DNA of 64,000 nucleotides from Coriaria nepalensis (Eukaryota; Streptophyta; Magnoliopsida; Cucurbitales; Coriariaceae): assembly GCA_027186245.1 (NCBI GenBank), contig CP114498.1, positions 3,727,501 to 3,791,500 of the forward strand, read 5' to 3'. A program made the translations under genes and the position numbers. This document shows positions 51,090 through 62,819 of the stretch, one piece after another (positions within the stretch are counted from its first letter, which is position 1; every line of letters begins with the position of its first letter). The notes under the pieces are model-generated. The model was not told where the DNA came from. It made no database searches and saw only the letters and a list, made by a program, of their open reading frames with translations.

Positions 51090-52115
51090 AACCGTCACCA
51101 ATTAGAAAATGACAAAATAGAACTGGTGGATACACATGAAAGAATAGTTCCTATAAGATGCAAATGAGTTTTTAAGAGGAAAATTAGGACATATAGAAAG
51201 ATCAAAACCTACAAGGCCATACTAGTTGCAAATGGTTATAAATAAAGAGAAGAGATCAATTATGAGGAAACCTTCTTATTCATTGTAATGACTAAATCTA
51301 TTCCAATATTACTTGCCATTGGAGCATACCATGATTATGAAATCTAACAAATAGATGTGAAGACAACCTTCCTAAATGAGTACCTTGAGGAGGATGTTTA
51401 TATGATATAACTTGAGAGCTTCCTGGATAAGAAAAACACAAAGGAGTTTTGGAAGCTGCAAAGGTCTATATAACCTAAAACAAGCATCTTGGAGTTGGAA
51501 TATTTGTTTTGATGAAATGATCAAATCGTTTTATTTTATTGAGAATGAAGATGATTCATGTGTGTATAAGAATGTTAGTGAGAGTTCTATAGCTTTTATC
51601 ATTCTATACGTAGATGACATACTACTCATTAGGAATAATGTAGGTATGTTACAGTCTATCAAGTTTTCGTTATCAAAGAACTTCTCCATGAAAGATATGG
51701 GTGAAGCAGTTTATATTATAGAAATAAAGATCTATAGAGATAAATTGAGAAGGCTACTAGGGTTGACCTAGTCGACATACATAGACAAACAGTTAAAAGG
51801 GTTGAACATGGAAGATTCCAAGAGAGGAGTTTTGCCAATGAGTTATGGAATCTACATCTCCAAGAATAAGTCTCCTAAAACACAATTGAAGAGTGATGAG
51901 ATGAGTGGAGTACCTTACGCTTTAGTAATAGGATCCATCATGTATGTATGTTATGTACGAGGCCGTATATTACCTATGCTCTAAATGTTGTGAGCATATT
52001 TCAAGGCAATTTGGGACCAAAATATTGGATTACTGTAAAAAAAAACGTTCTTAAGTCTTTGAGAAGAACTAAGAAGATGTTTTGATTTATGGAGGATTTA
52101 ACTTGAAAACTGAGG
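51090..52115 (+). mobile_element. Ty1/copia RT fragment
   Basis: Fragments of copia reverse transcriptase in shifting frames: YKAILVANGYK (about 51210), REEINYEETFLF, QIDVKTTFLNEYLEEDVYM (about 51345-51400), then GLYNLKQASWSWNICFDEMI and IAFIILYVDDILLI (51590-51630) followed by KNFSMKDMGEAVYI. RNase H traces (GSIMYVCYVRGRI) reach about 51970. No LTRs are recognisable. Stops and frameshifts make it inert. Confidence 0.85.
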
Positions 52116-53080
52116 GTTTCACAAACTCTAATTTTCAATCAAAAGTTGAAAATTATTTCATTTTGAAATAATTAAAATGTACTAAAAGAACTAAAAAAGA
52201 GTAGATTAGATCTAATGACTTGTTTGAATTGCATGAACATAGTATTGTCACGCATCAAAAGATAAAACAATAATAATTTACGAATGATTAAAATTATTTT
52301 AAAATGATCATGGATTATATGTAAATTTAAGTTGTTAAATGTATATGCATCATAATATGTATATATATGCTTAGTTAAATATGTTATCGCATGATATTTA
52401 AGGACTATGAGATAATGCATGATATATACGTATGATTGTTTGGGATGAGTTTGTAAATCAAATCCTTCCAATGATTATATTGAGTTGTAATTGGTCATTA
52501 AATTGTTTTGTGACTTACCTTCCAAATATTATCTTAGCATAAGATTCGTGACTGAGTAATGTTGTCATTCTAGGCGTGGACATGAGACACATGCACGTAC
52601 TAGTTTAACACTTTATATTTCAAAAGAATGTTTGAGTTAAGCTCAAGTAAGAAAATATAATTAGTTATAGATATGTGACTTTATGTTTTCTTAAAGGTAA
52701 GACAAAGGAGTTACATGATTAGGAATAAGCCCAAGTGAAGCCACCTGGGTTGATGCATGGACTTTGTATTAGGATTTTCCTAGTTTTATAATGTGAGAAT
52801 TAGAGAAATTAACCCTAATTAAAATTTTATTTTAAAAATTAAACCTCTTATAAAGTATTGTAATGAAATGACGTTGTGTTTATTTCATAACTTAAATAAT
52901 AAATATAAATATATACATTTACTAAAATATCCTTACACATTTCTTACCATTTCTTTTACAAATTTAAAAAAAAAAAAAAAACCTTCTTCTTCTTCTTCTT
53001 CTTCTTCTTCTTCTTCTCTTCATCAGCATAAATCTGAAACCTTCACTCCCTCTCCTCACTCACTCTCTTTAATCGCGACC
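52116..53080. other. Spacer and presumed leader of the 53.08-kb ORF
   Basis: AT-rich spacer. Just before the ORF is a (CTT)n microsatellite at 52983-53017, preceded by a poly-A run (about 52967-52981); CTT-rich leaders are common in plant genes. Confidence 0.45.
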
Positions 53081-53338
53081 ATGGAAGAAGGATTAACACC
53101 AATTCATGAACCAATATGCCTTTGTCCAGAATCTCCATTCAAATCCCATCTAAGAAAAAAACCTATAAACCATGAAGCTTTGTTTTTCAACTCGATGGCT
53201 CGTACTCGTGTGCATAGGAAGGAAGCTAATGAAAAAAGAAAGAGGGAAGAAAATCTAGAAAATTCACCTAAACATAAAGTGAAGAGGCTGAAAGCGCCGC
53301 TAGAATCAATGCCAGAAAATCCTACTTCAAGCAGTCAG
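53081..53338 (+). CDS. Unrecognised basic protein, possible first exon (86 codons)
   Basis: Not recognised. ATG 53081 is in good plant context (GCGACCATGG) and follows a CTT-rich leader. The product begins MEEGLTPIHEPICLCPESPF and carries a strongly basic stretch, KRKREENLENSPKHKVKRLK, that looks like a bipartite nuclear localisation signal. At 53339 the sequence CAG|GTACGT is a good splice donor, suggesting a first exon of 86 codons. If unspliced, the frame stops at 53392. No second exon is evident: copia sequence starts within about 60 bp, so the gene may be truncated by the insertion or continue beyond it. Confidence 0.45.
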
Positions 53339-53394
53339 GTACGTGACTTAAAATTTGGGGTTTTTAAGTTTTTCTTCATGGAATTTAATTGAAT

Positions 53395-55090
53395 TATGGT
53401 TTGAAATGCAAAATATCAAGGTGTCTGCTCGATATAATGATATGGAAGACCTACCTGCTCAATTTAAGAATACGGTGGCCTATGTACTTTCAATTGTATA
53501 TGATGATGTTCCTTCCATTTACAAAGAAGAAATCAAAAGTTCTGAAGTTGAAAAGTGGAGGGAAGCCATGGATGAAGAAATGAAATCTCATTAGAAGAAT
53601 AATACATGTCAATTGGCAAAACTACCTAAAGAGAAGAAGACAATTGAGTGCAAATGGGTGTATGCAAAGAAAGAAGGATTTCCTAACAAAGATGGTGTTC
53701 GCTACAAGGCAAGGTTTGTGGCTAAGGGCTACGCTCAGAAAGAAAGAATCAACTATAATGAGATATTTTCTTCAGTTATGAAGCATTCCTCCATTAGAAT
53801 TTTGTTGGCCTTGGTAGCACAATTGGATTTAGAACTAGTTCAACTCGATATGAAGACCGCATTTCTACACGGTGACTTGGAGGAGGAAATCTATGTGTCT
53901 CAGCCAGAAGGGTTCAAGGTTGCTAGTAAAGATAATTGGGTTTGAAAGTTGAACAAATCATTATATGGATTGAAGCAATCTCCGAGGTAATGGTACAAGC
54001 GATTTGATCAGTTTATGCTGCAGTAGAAGTATACTAAAAGCACACATGATCATTGTGTGTATTTTCGCAAGCTACAAGATGAGTCTTTCATCTATCTCCT
54101 ATTATATGTTGATGATATATTCATTGCATCAAAGAGCCAAACAGAGATTGAGAGGTTAAAGGCTTAATTAAATCAAGAATTCGAGATGAAAGATCTAGGA
54201 GAAACCAAAAATATTCTCGGCATGGAGAAACCAAGATATATGTGAGCAGGTACATGCATGATCCTAGTAAAGGACATTGGCTGGCTATGAAATGGATTCT
54301 ACGATATATTCTAAATATTGTAGATGTTGGTTTAGTATTTGAGCAGGATGATATACTTGGTCAAGGTATAGTTGGATATTATGATTTTGACTATGCAGAC
54401 GATTTGGATAAGTGAAGGCCGACGACTGGTTATGTGTTCATTCTTGTTAAAGCACCAATCAGTTGGAAGTCTACTTTGTAATCTACAGTTGCTTTGTCTA
54501 CTATAGAGGTAGAGTATATGGCAGTTGCAGAGGCTATGAAGGAAGCTATTTGGTAACAAGGTTTGCTTGAAGATTTGGGAGTTGGTCAGAAGCACATCAA
54601 GGTGTATTGTGACAGTCAGAGTGATATTCACTTAGCGAAGAACCAAGTCTATCATGCTCGTACAATGCACATCGACGTTCGTTATCATTTCGTGTGGGAG
54701 ATTATTGAAGAAGGTGAAGTACTACTTCATATGATCAACACCGCAGAGAATCCCGCAGATATGATGACCAATGTGGTAACGGTGATCAAGTTCAAACATT
54801 GTTTGGACTTGATTAACATCCTACAATTTTGAGTTGGCAATATTGTCGCTGATCCAAAGATTGAAGAAATTGTTTGAATCACTAAGTCGCTATGGTGAAG
54901 ATTTATTGTGTATTTGGCCCTTCAGTGGGTTTTTTTAAAATATCTCACATTAGTTAAATACCATGGTGGGTGTTGTAGTTTGAGCTATAGATAAAGCCCC
55001 CTCCTTCACTTTGTAATTTCTTTCTCTTTTGTATGAGTGATTAATAAACTCAGTCTTGCCCAAATTATTTGTAATTTAAAGTTCATCCAA
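53395..55090 (+). mobile_element. Ty1/copia (Tnt1-like) RT-RNase H remnant with possible 3' LTR
   Basis: The start of RT reads SSEVEKWREAMDEEMKSH followed by a stop, then CKWVYAKKEGFPNKDGVRYK, ARFVAKGYAQKERINYNEIF, VMKHSSIRILLALVAQLDLE and DMKTAFLHGDLEEEIYVSQP (53640-53915), all close to Tnt1-type elements. Later frames give KLNKSLYGLKQSPR, LLLYVDDIFIASKS (about 54095-54140), and RNase H pieces HIKVYCDSQSDIHLAKNQVY and HIDVRYHFVWEIIEEGEV (54594-54720). The 3' part (about 54900-55090), with AATAAACTC near 55043, may be the LTR. Many stops; no 5' LTR or gag. Confidence 0.9.
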
Positions 55091-55655
55091 TTTAAAGATA
55101 GTGAAAGTGGTTAACGACGTCCAAAGACGTAAGTAATATTTGTACCAAACCTCGTTAAATTTATAGTATTCTTATTTTTTTTGCTTTAGTACTTTATTTA
55201 TCTATTTTAGTTTCTCTTGATATTAAATTTCCAATAACATTATTTTGTCAGCCTAGTTTGAGTTCTATTCATATTATTTATAAATAATAATTACTTAGAA
55301 TATGAAAAATATACTTGATTTGCTTATACGTGGCCAGTAATAGCGATCGGTAAGATATTATCCATTAGAAATATAATATCTTAAGTGAGCCAATAAATAG
55401 GGAAAATTTGGTATTAAAAAAAAAAAAAAGAGAAAAAAAGAAAAGAAAAAGGGAAAATAATTATTCTGTTCATCAAACCAATAATTGAGCTACAAGTTGA
55501 TAATATTCAACACTAGTTGAGTCACACCATCAACTATTTAGCATTAATCTATCATCCACAAACGTTACGAATCTACCCTATCCTAACAGTACACGCGGGT
55601 CCCAAGCCATATCAGCAAAGGTGCGCTTCTTTAGCTTTATTCCTCTTTTTTTAGG
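55091..55655. other. Intergenic region upstream of the 55.75-kb small gene
   Basis: AT-rich with a poly-A/purine run at about 55416-55456. No coding sequence seen; the right end should hold the small gene's promoter. Confidence 0.45.
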
Positions 55656-55666
55656 CTATATATATC
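55656..55666 (+). promoter_or_regulatory. Probable TATA box of the 55.75-kb small gene
   Basis: CTATATATATC lies about 90 bp before the ATG at 55754, consistent with a transcription start near 55690 and a leader of about 60 nt. Confidence 0.6.
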
Positions 55667-55753
55667 TCCATGCTGCAACTTCTAATAGATCTAATATCTT
55701 AGCGTTTCAAACCATACAACAGAAATTTGTTAGCTATACCGATCGAAAGGATC

Positions 55754-56008
55754 ATGAAACCCCAACACCCTTCCGGTGATCGGATTTCACTTACCCTCGA
55801 ATCGAAGAAAACGATTGGAGAAAAGCTCCGGCGAGTTTTCGAGACGACGGCGGAGATTGCCATGGCTAGAAATGAAGTTCTGGCGAAGGTGGGAGATGAT
55901 AATCATTTAGTTTCCCGGAAAAATGAGAGACGAAACACTTGGGGCGCCTGTGGAAGGGATGATCCGATAAGAACTATGATCTTCTTGGGGTCTTGGAGCC
56001 ACACATAA
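55754..56008 (+). CDS. Small single-exon protein of unknown function, 84 aa
   Basis: Not recognised with confidence. The ORF opens at ATG 55754 (MKPQHPSGDRISLTLESKKT) and ends with DDPIRTMIFLGSWSHT and a stop. The middle, IGEKLRRVFETTAEIAMARN, is predicted helical. It is clearly more GC-rich than its surroundings, has a TATA box at a proper distance, and ends in a compact hydrophobic-aromatic tail, all of which support a real gene. There is no signal peptide or membrane segment. I believe short plant proteins with a similar C-terminal tail exist, but I cannot name the family, and give no function. Confidence 0.62.
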   Translation: MKPQHPSGDRISLTLESKKTIGEKLRRVFETTAEIAMARNEVLAKVGDDNHLVSRKNERRNTWGACGRDDPIRTMIFLGSWSHT

Positions 56009-56943
56009 GAAGATCGTACACAACTGGATCAAGTTTATATTATTAATTAGAAACCTCTAATTAATTTCACGGGTAAAATTATAATTAAGAGAGAACATGA
56101 TGAAACTGATGATGAAAAAGAGAACCATGAAATTAAAGGGCTGGCTGTTCATGTGTAGTGAGTGTATATGTGTATAATTTCGATTATGATGAAAGGAGAA
56201 TATATGAATGTATCAGCCAAGAAGAGCCCAAGATCTAGTAGTAGCTATGATGGATAGTTATTGATGTTTGTCCACATAAAGAAAGATGCTTCCTAAGTTA
56301 AGAAAGGTTCTTACTTTTTTGCTTACGACCGTTTTATTTACAAGGCCCATTTGAGAGACAATGTGATGTGAGCCCATTTGTGAGCGGGCCCAGTAGCAAT
56401 TGAAACCGCTAGCTTCGTCTTCCAATTAAAAAAAAATAATAGAAGCAACTGATTTTAGTTAAACTCAGGTGTAACCTAATTCAGTTGTTTAAATTGATTA
56501 GCTATAAAATAAAGCAATTGTAATCGCAGAGAGTTGAGTAATGAAAAATCTCTAAAGTTCTCTCTCTCTCTAAAATGCACGAAGATAAACACAAAGATAT
56601 GATTGTGACTAAACCTCGTTACTAAAACTATAACAAACCAAACACCCCTATTACCTACACCTAATACACTTATAGTCCCTAACCAAAATAGAAATTTTAA
56701 TATTAAATAAAAATTAATAATTATTATCATATTTTTTTTATAAAGAAGAAAAAAAAAACATATTGTCTTTTTATAAATAAATTTTAAATTTCATATAATA
56801 TGTCGCGTTTTAAATTTTATAATCAAATTTTTTAAAATATTATTATTTTATAATTTATAGCTAAATTTCTTAAAATATCTTAATTTTATAATAAATTTAA
56901 TATTAAATACAAATTAATAATTATCTCATATTTCCTTTCCAAA

Positions 56944-56980
<37 letters not shown>

Positions 56981-57210
56981 AAAGGAAAACAGATAAGTGT
57001 TCAATTTAAAATTTCCTTTAATACTCATTTTAAAATCTCATATGTGTATATAGTTTACTCTAAATCAGAATTTCCCTTTTTCTTACAATAATGTTTTATA
57101 ATATCTAGACTAGCTTATCCAAAAGGCTACTCTACTGTCGTGATTAATATATACAGGGACCGTATCTACTTATAGAATAGCTAAAAGTCAATATTCTCTT
57201 TAGTACTCAG
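56009..57210. other. Intergenic region with a long poly-A tract
   Basis: Contains the presumed 3' UTR of the small gene and a run of about 33 A at 56946-56978. The phrase AATATTAAATA(A/C)AAATTAATAATTAT occurs twice in slightly different forms (about 56697 and 56898), a decayed direct repeat of roughly 200-bp spacing. No gene. Confidence 0.5.
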
Positions 57211-58366
57211 AAGAGCTAATTTACTTTTTTTAATCGTTCGTATAATTTAATTTTTATAAATTTATTTATATATAATTTTAGGTTAATTTTTTAGTCTCCG
57301 TATAATTCAAATATAAGTTTTAATCCCAATAACTGAATTTTAACCACCAGCGTCTATTTGGAACAATTCATGTTTTAATCCCAATACGACTTTCATGCCA
57401 TGTTATTAAAAAATTATGTATTACTATTTTATCTTTAATCTTTCATGTTTTTCACTTTTCTTTAATATTAATTTCTTTTTTAATTTTTAAACTCCAATTT
57501 TTTATTTTGAAAAAAAAAAATGTAATTCAATCCAATTTCTCGCTAAACAACATACTGAAATATTCTAGCTTTTTCGTGAGAGATCGATCGAAACAATCCG
57601 GTTTATTCACAATATATCTAAATCGAATTGGTTTAATTTTTTTGCAAGAAACTCAATAGGACTGATCTAATGATTCATTAGGAATCTGAATCAGATTCTT
57701 AAAAAAAAAAAAATCGAACCCAAATCCGGGTTCAATCATGTTCTCTATGAAGAAGAAGTTCAAACCCATATCCGGGCTCGATCTCGCTCTTGGCAAAGAG
57801 CAAAATCGAACCCTGATTTGGTTTGATCTTCTTCTCGCAAAGAAAGAGAGAAACTCTATCGTTTAGGTGATCGAATTAATCCAAATTGAACCGATTCAAA
57901 TTTCTCATGAATTATTGAATTGATATGATCGGGTTCCTCACAAATGATCGAACTAAATCGATTTGGATATTTCCTGAAGAAACCCTATTGTTTCAATATT
58001 TTCTCGTGAAAAAGCCAAAACGTTTTGATCCATTTTTTAGTGGGAAATCAGATCGAGTTTCATTTTTTTAATCATAATTTTGTTTTTCCAAAATTGAAAA
58101 TTTGAGTGTAAAATTTAAAATATAATATGGGAGAAAAGTAGAAAAAAAGAAGAAGAAAGATTAAAGATGAAATAATAATAATAATATTTTTAATGATGTG
58201 GCTTATTGAGTCAGCATGCCACGTTAATACCTATGGTTGAAATTCATTATAAGGATTAAAAATTCATATTTAAATTATAAAGGGATTAAAAAGTTAGTCG
58301 GAAAATACACATGAACAAATTTATAAAAACTGAACTATATAAGAATTAAAATGTAAATTAACCCTT
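57211..58366. mobile_element. Non-autonomous element with long terminal inverted repeats (about 1.16 kb)
   Basis: The left end (about 57211-57400) and the reverse complement of the right end (about 58366-58190) align along most of their length. Shared words in order include TTAATTTAC or CTAATTTAC, TTTTTATAAATTT, AACTTTTTAATC or AATTTTTTAGTC, TATAATT-AAATAT, TTTTAATCC and CATGCCA/GGCATG. I judge similarity around 70 percent by eye. The interior encodes no protein; it holds repeated words such as AAATCGAACC and ATCCGGG. This fits a foldback or MULE-like non-autonomous DNA transposon. Target duplications at the tips are not clear. Confidence 0.72.
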
Positions 58367-60650
58367 CTTAAAATATGATTATAAAGGTTTTAATTAGTTC
58401 AATTTAATTTAAGATATTTTTTTCTTTCTTTATTTTTTTAGAATTAGATTAAGAATCATAATTTATATTTAGGGGAAACTAGAATGAACTCCGAAACTTT
58501 GAGATAAGTATATTGAATACCTTAAAATTTTATAACTATAATAAACATTATGTTTTGAAATTTTAAACCTTTTTTTTTGTTTTTACACTTACAATTTCCA
58601 CCCTTCTATGTCAAAAAAAAAAAAAAAATTTATTTTTCCACTCTTAACCACCTCCATCCTTCTCCACTAGAAAATATCTCTCTTTCGTGATGTCTGTCTA
58701 GGTTTGAAAATTGGGGTTCACAGCATTTCAAGATCAATTTTAAAAAATTAGTTCGATAAATTTAGAATTTTAGAGCACTTATGAGGTGGAAGTTAGCGGA
58801 GGACGGCGGTGAAGGAATTGGTGGAGTTGCTAGAAAGATGTAGAGATGGTAAGTTGATTTAAAAAATAAAGTGAGTTAAAAGTGTTTAAAAATATGGTAT
58901 CGTAAATAAAAGAAAACACTTATTTTGAGTAAATTTTAAAATTTTAGATTCTTTAATAAGAAATCAGGGGGTTCTTTCATTAAAAAAAAAATTCAAAATA
59001 AGGTGTTCATTATGAAAATTATATATATCTTTTTTCAATTATATTATCAAATAGGATTTTATGTTTTAGGGTTTTCAATTTTTGATTTATGCTTTAGGGT
59101 TTTTTTATTTATTTTTACAAATGAATTTTTTAAGGTTAGATGAAGGAAATTATTAATTTGCATTTGATATTGAATTTATTATAAAATGAGAGAAGTTTAG
59201 AAAGTTTAGTTGCAAAAGCAGACATATCGCAGGCTATAGAAAATTTAAAATAAAAACGTGGAAAAGTAACGTGATTTTATCCCCCTTTTTAAAAAGAAAA
59301 TATAAGGGTAATTATTATTTTGTATTAAATGTTGGATTTGTCATGTATTTATGTTATTTTAGAAAGATTGGTTATAAATTACAGAATGAAGAAGTTTGAT
59401 TATAAAATATATCGTTATTTGAAGTTTTTCATTATTTTGTTATTTAATCGACCAAAGTTTAATTTGGAATATAATTTACTTTATTTATAAAATACTATTT
59501 ATACTTATTGTTCATTGAATTTAATATGAGCTGACTTTTACTCTTTGTTCGGTCACTAATATATCCTTTTACATTTTTTTTTTTTTGAAGATGGTGTTAT
59601 AGATTTCAAAAAAAGAAATTTTCCTTTGTATGACAAAAACTCGAAACTTACTAAATCCTAAATAAAAGAGACAAGTGAAAAGAGAGGAGAATTTTGGTTT
59701 GAAAAAATGGCAAAAATACTTTCGTCAATATATGGAGAGTTTATAATTGGACCTTGTTTATAATGGTAAGGCATTTTTTGTTGTTGTTAATTTAAATAAA
59801 ATCTATGTTAGCCCGTCCTAAAGAATCAAGGGGTGCACCCTCCAGCATTAATTTGTAAGACTCTAATCTCTAGTTTGTAGGTATGTATTTAATTTCTTGA
59901 GAAATACTTGCAGTCTACAAATTTTTTTTTTTTTTTTTTTTTTTTGGACCACATGATGGATAAGCACCATGTAGGGTTGGGGAGAATTGTTTTGACAAAA
60001 ATACGTTATGAATATATGGAGGATAAAAACAATTGTGGGTTGGTCCATGTAATTTTTTTTTTTTTTCTAATTTCATTATTAAAAAAAAAAAAAAAAAAAA
60101 AGACCAAATTTCTAATTCATGTAACATGGAAAATATGCACACTTCAACCTCATCTACTCTTGGGATTAGGGTAGACTCTCCTCTTAATTAAGTGAGGTAA
60201 TTGTTTAAGGCCTTATTTGCAAAATAGCTCTAAATTATTAAAAAATATATATATATATATATTTATTAAAAAATTAAAATTGTCTCATATTATTATCCAT
60301 ATATATTTTTCACCAAAAATAAAATAATTGTTTTAAGGGAAATCTCAAATAGTGTAACATTAACGGCTAATTTTAACACTTACAACTTAATATTAAAAAT
60401 TTGAAAATGTGTAGACATGCAACTATCTTTCCCATTTTCATTTATTGCCAAAGTTTTTTAAATTTATTTTTAATGTTTAAAAATTCTTCATATTTCTTAA
60501 TAATAAAAAATTAACATTAAAATTATTTTATTTATAAATATCAGTGGTTTTCTTAATTCACTACTTACTATTCATAAAGGGTAACAAATTTGAATTTTGC
60601 CTAAGGCCTTAAACGAGCCCTAGCCGCCTCTACTCATTATCATTTTGAAG
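58367..60650. other. Intergenic AT-rich region with T and A homopolymers
   Basis: No gene. A T24 run at 59922-59945, a T14 run at 60053-60066 and an A21 run at 60081-60101 lie within 180 bp. ORFs across them are artefacts. Confidence 0.5.
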
Positions 60651-60660
60651 ATATAAATAA
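60651..60660 (+). promoter_or_regulatory. Probable TATA box of the PCC13-62-like gene
   Basis: ATATAAATAA lies 60 bp before the ATG at 60711, a normal distance allowing a leader of about 30 nt. Confidence 0.65.
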
Positions 60661-60710
60661 GTGGTTATAGCCCCTCATGATTTGTGTGCTTAACAAACAA
60701 CGTAATAACA

Positions 60711-62172
60711 ATGGCTTCTTCTTCAACTTGTATTTATGTGTTTATGCTTCTTCATCTTGCATTAGGACTAACCGTAGTACTTAGCATTGACTCTAACGCA
60801 AATGCAGAAATCAAAGCCAGTGATATCGATCGCATCCAGTTCGCCTTAAATTTGGAGTTCCTAGAAGCCGAATTCTTCTTGTCCGGTGCACTCGGGAATG
60901 GGCTCGATGCCATTGCTCCATCCTTATCTCAGGGTGGCCCGCCCCCAATTGGTGCTAGGCAGGCCAATCTTCTTCCTGATGTTCGTCAAATCATTGAGGA
61001 ATTCGGCTACCAGGAAGTTGGTCATCTCAGGTCTAGGCCATAAGATGTCCAAAAGATAAAGACTTATGTTCTTTTCATTGATTGTTAATCGAGTTCTAAA
61101 GGAATCTTCTATATTCCCTAATCACTTTTGTTTCTTTTTAAAAAATGTTATACTATACTTTAATTCCATGCATAGGGCTAATTAATGTTGCTATTGTCTA
61201 ATTTCTATATTACTCATCTTCTTCTTATTTCAGGGCTATTGTAACGACAGTGGGAGGATTTCCAAGACCCCAGTTAAATTTAAGCTCAGAAAACTTTGCA
61301 AAAATATTTGACATGGCAGTGGGCTTCAAATTGAGCCCTCCATTTGACCCTTATGCGAACACAATCAACTATCTCTTAGCTGTCTATTTGCTTCCTTATG
61401 TTGGACTTGTGGGTTATGTTGGAACTATTCCATTCCTCACTAGTAACGTTTCTCTCGCTGTAAGTAATTAAAACCCTTTCCAGAATTACAGGTTATTTTG
61501 TGGTTATCCATAAATTATTAATCTATTATCTTCAAAATTATTAAATTTGAGTATATTTTTATAGGATAAAGAATTATTTTATTTTAATATGCTCAAAACA
61601 ATATAAAAACAAAAATGAATCAAAATTTCAGCTAGTTTTTTTTTTTTTTTTTTGATATTTAGTCATGTGTTTAAATATATATACATATATCTCGTCATGA
61701 AGATATCTCCAAATTTTATTATAGTTTATCCTTTGATATTACTGATAAGTTTATCAAACTCATAACATTGATTTCTACATGCATATTGTTCTAGTTAGTT
61801 GCATCACTCTTAGGTGTGGAATCTGGGCAAGATGCTGTTATTAGAGGATTACTCTAGAGATACCAAAATCTACTAGTGCTTCCATACAACTTAACGGTGG
61901 CCGAATTCACGAACCGCCTCTCTGCGCTGAGGAACAAGCTAGCCAATTCTGGAATCAAAGATGAAGGCCTAAAAGTACCTCTCAATCTTGGGGCTGAGAA
62001 TAAAACTCAAAGCAATATACTCTCAGCGGATGTTAATTCTCTATCTTATTCAAGAACTCCTTCTGAAATCTTAAGGATCGTGTATGGAAGTGGGAGTGAG
62101 TTTGTTGCTGGTGGATTTTTCCCGAATGGTGCGAATGGGAATATAGCCAAACGCTTCCTTAAGAGTGCTTAG
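60711..62172 (+). CDS. Desiccation-related protein PCC13-62-like, 3 exons, with an in-frame stop
   Basis: Ferritin-like-domain protein of the PCC13-62 family, secreted or wall-associated and induced by drying in resurrection plants; its biochemical role is not known. Exons 60711-61030, 61234-61459, 61795-62172 with GT-AG introns in frame. A signal peptide covers about residues 1-27 (hydrophobic YVFMLLHLALGLTVVL). Conserved parts: IDRIQFALNLEFLEAEFF, IIEEFGYQEVGHLR, TVGGFPRPQLNLS, LLGVESGQDAVIRGLL, VAEFTNRLSALRNKL and GGFFPNGANGNIAKRFL. Full length would be 307 aa, as in the family, but codon 203 is TAG (61855-61857) right after RGLL, where relatives have a Tyr or similar residue. As read, the product is 202 aa and lacks the C-terminal third. 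Everything else is intact, so this is a very young pseudogene, a readthrough case, or a sequence error. Confidence 0.88.
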
Positions 62173-62819
62173 AACAAGTATGGCTTTCTAATAATAAATA
62201 AATAAATAAATAAATATCAAATGTATTCTATGAATGACATAATTGGTCACATATTTGAAACAACAAATTCTACAAAATCAGCCTATCAACCGTGGTAGAA
62301 TCATGAGGAAAAATCTGCTCAGGAAAAAAGGTTGAAAAAATGAATATACGTAAACTTGATTATTTTTATAATATGATAAATAAAATTATGATATGTAAAC
62401 TTGATTATGTCATTAAATAACACGATTTCATTTATGAAACTACAGAATCAATGCATAAATCTTACTCTCTGTAAAAATTTCTTCGTAACATCACTTAGGA
62501 AGATCAATATATATTTGAATTTAATCACTTCACAATTAATTGGAGATTGGACCCTAAATTTCAATAAGTTTATTAGAGGTAAACTCACACGTGATGAATA
62601 ACCATCTTGTACTTTAATATATAGGGTCCAAAATTAGTATTTTTTTTTTAATTCTTTTTTATTATTAGTTACTTTTTCATTGACAATGATCAACATATGA
62701 AATGCATGGCTAAGCAAAAGGCTAGAAGAATCCATTCTCAATCCAGCTTGCTTAAATTAGTTGCTTACGTGAAATTAAGCTAAAGGATCCATTTTGGATC
62801 TCTAGGACTAAAAAATGAT
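62173..62819. other. Intergenic spacer between convergent genes
   Basis: AT-rich with a TAAA/AAAT tetranucleotide run at about 62193-62215. It should contain the 3' UTR of the PCC13-62-like gene. No gene visible. Confidence 0.45.

Noticed and set aside
59908..60174. ORFs across T24 and A21 runs
   Set aside because: Homopolymer artefacts (poly-Phe or poly-Lys).
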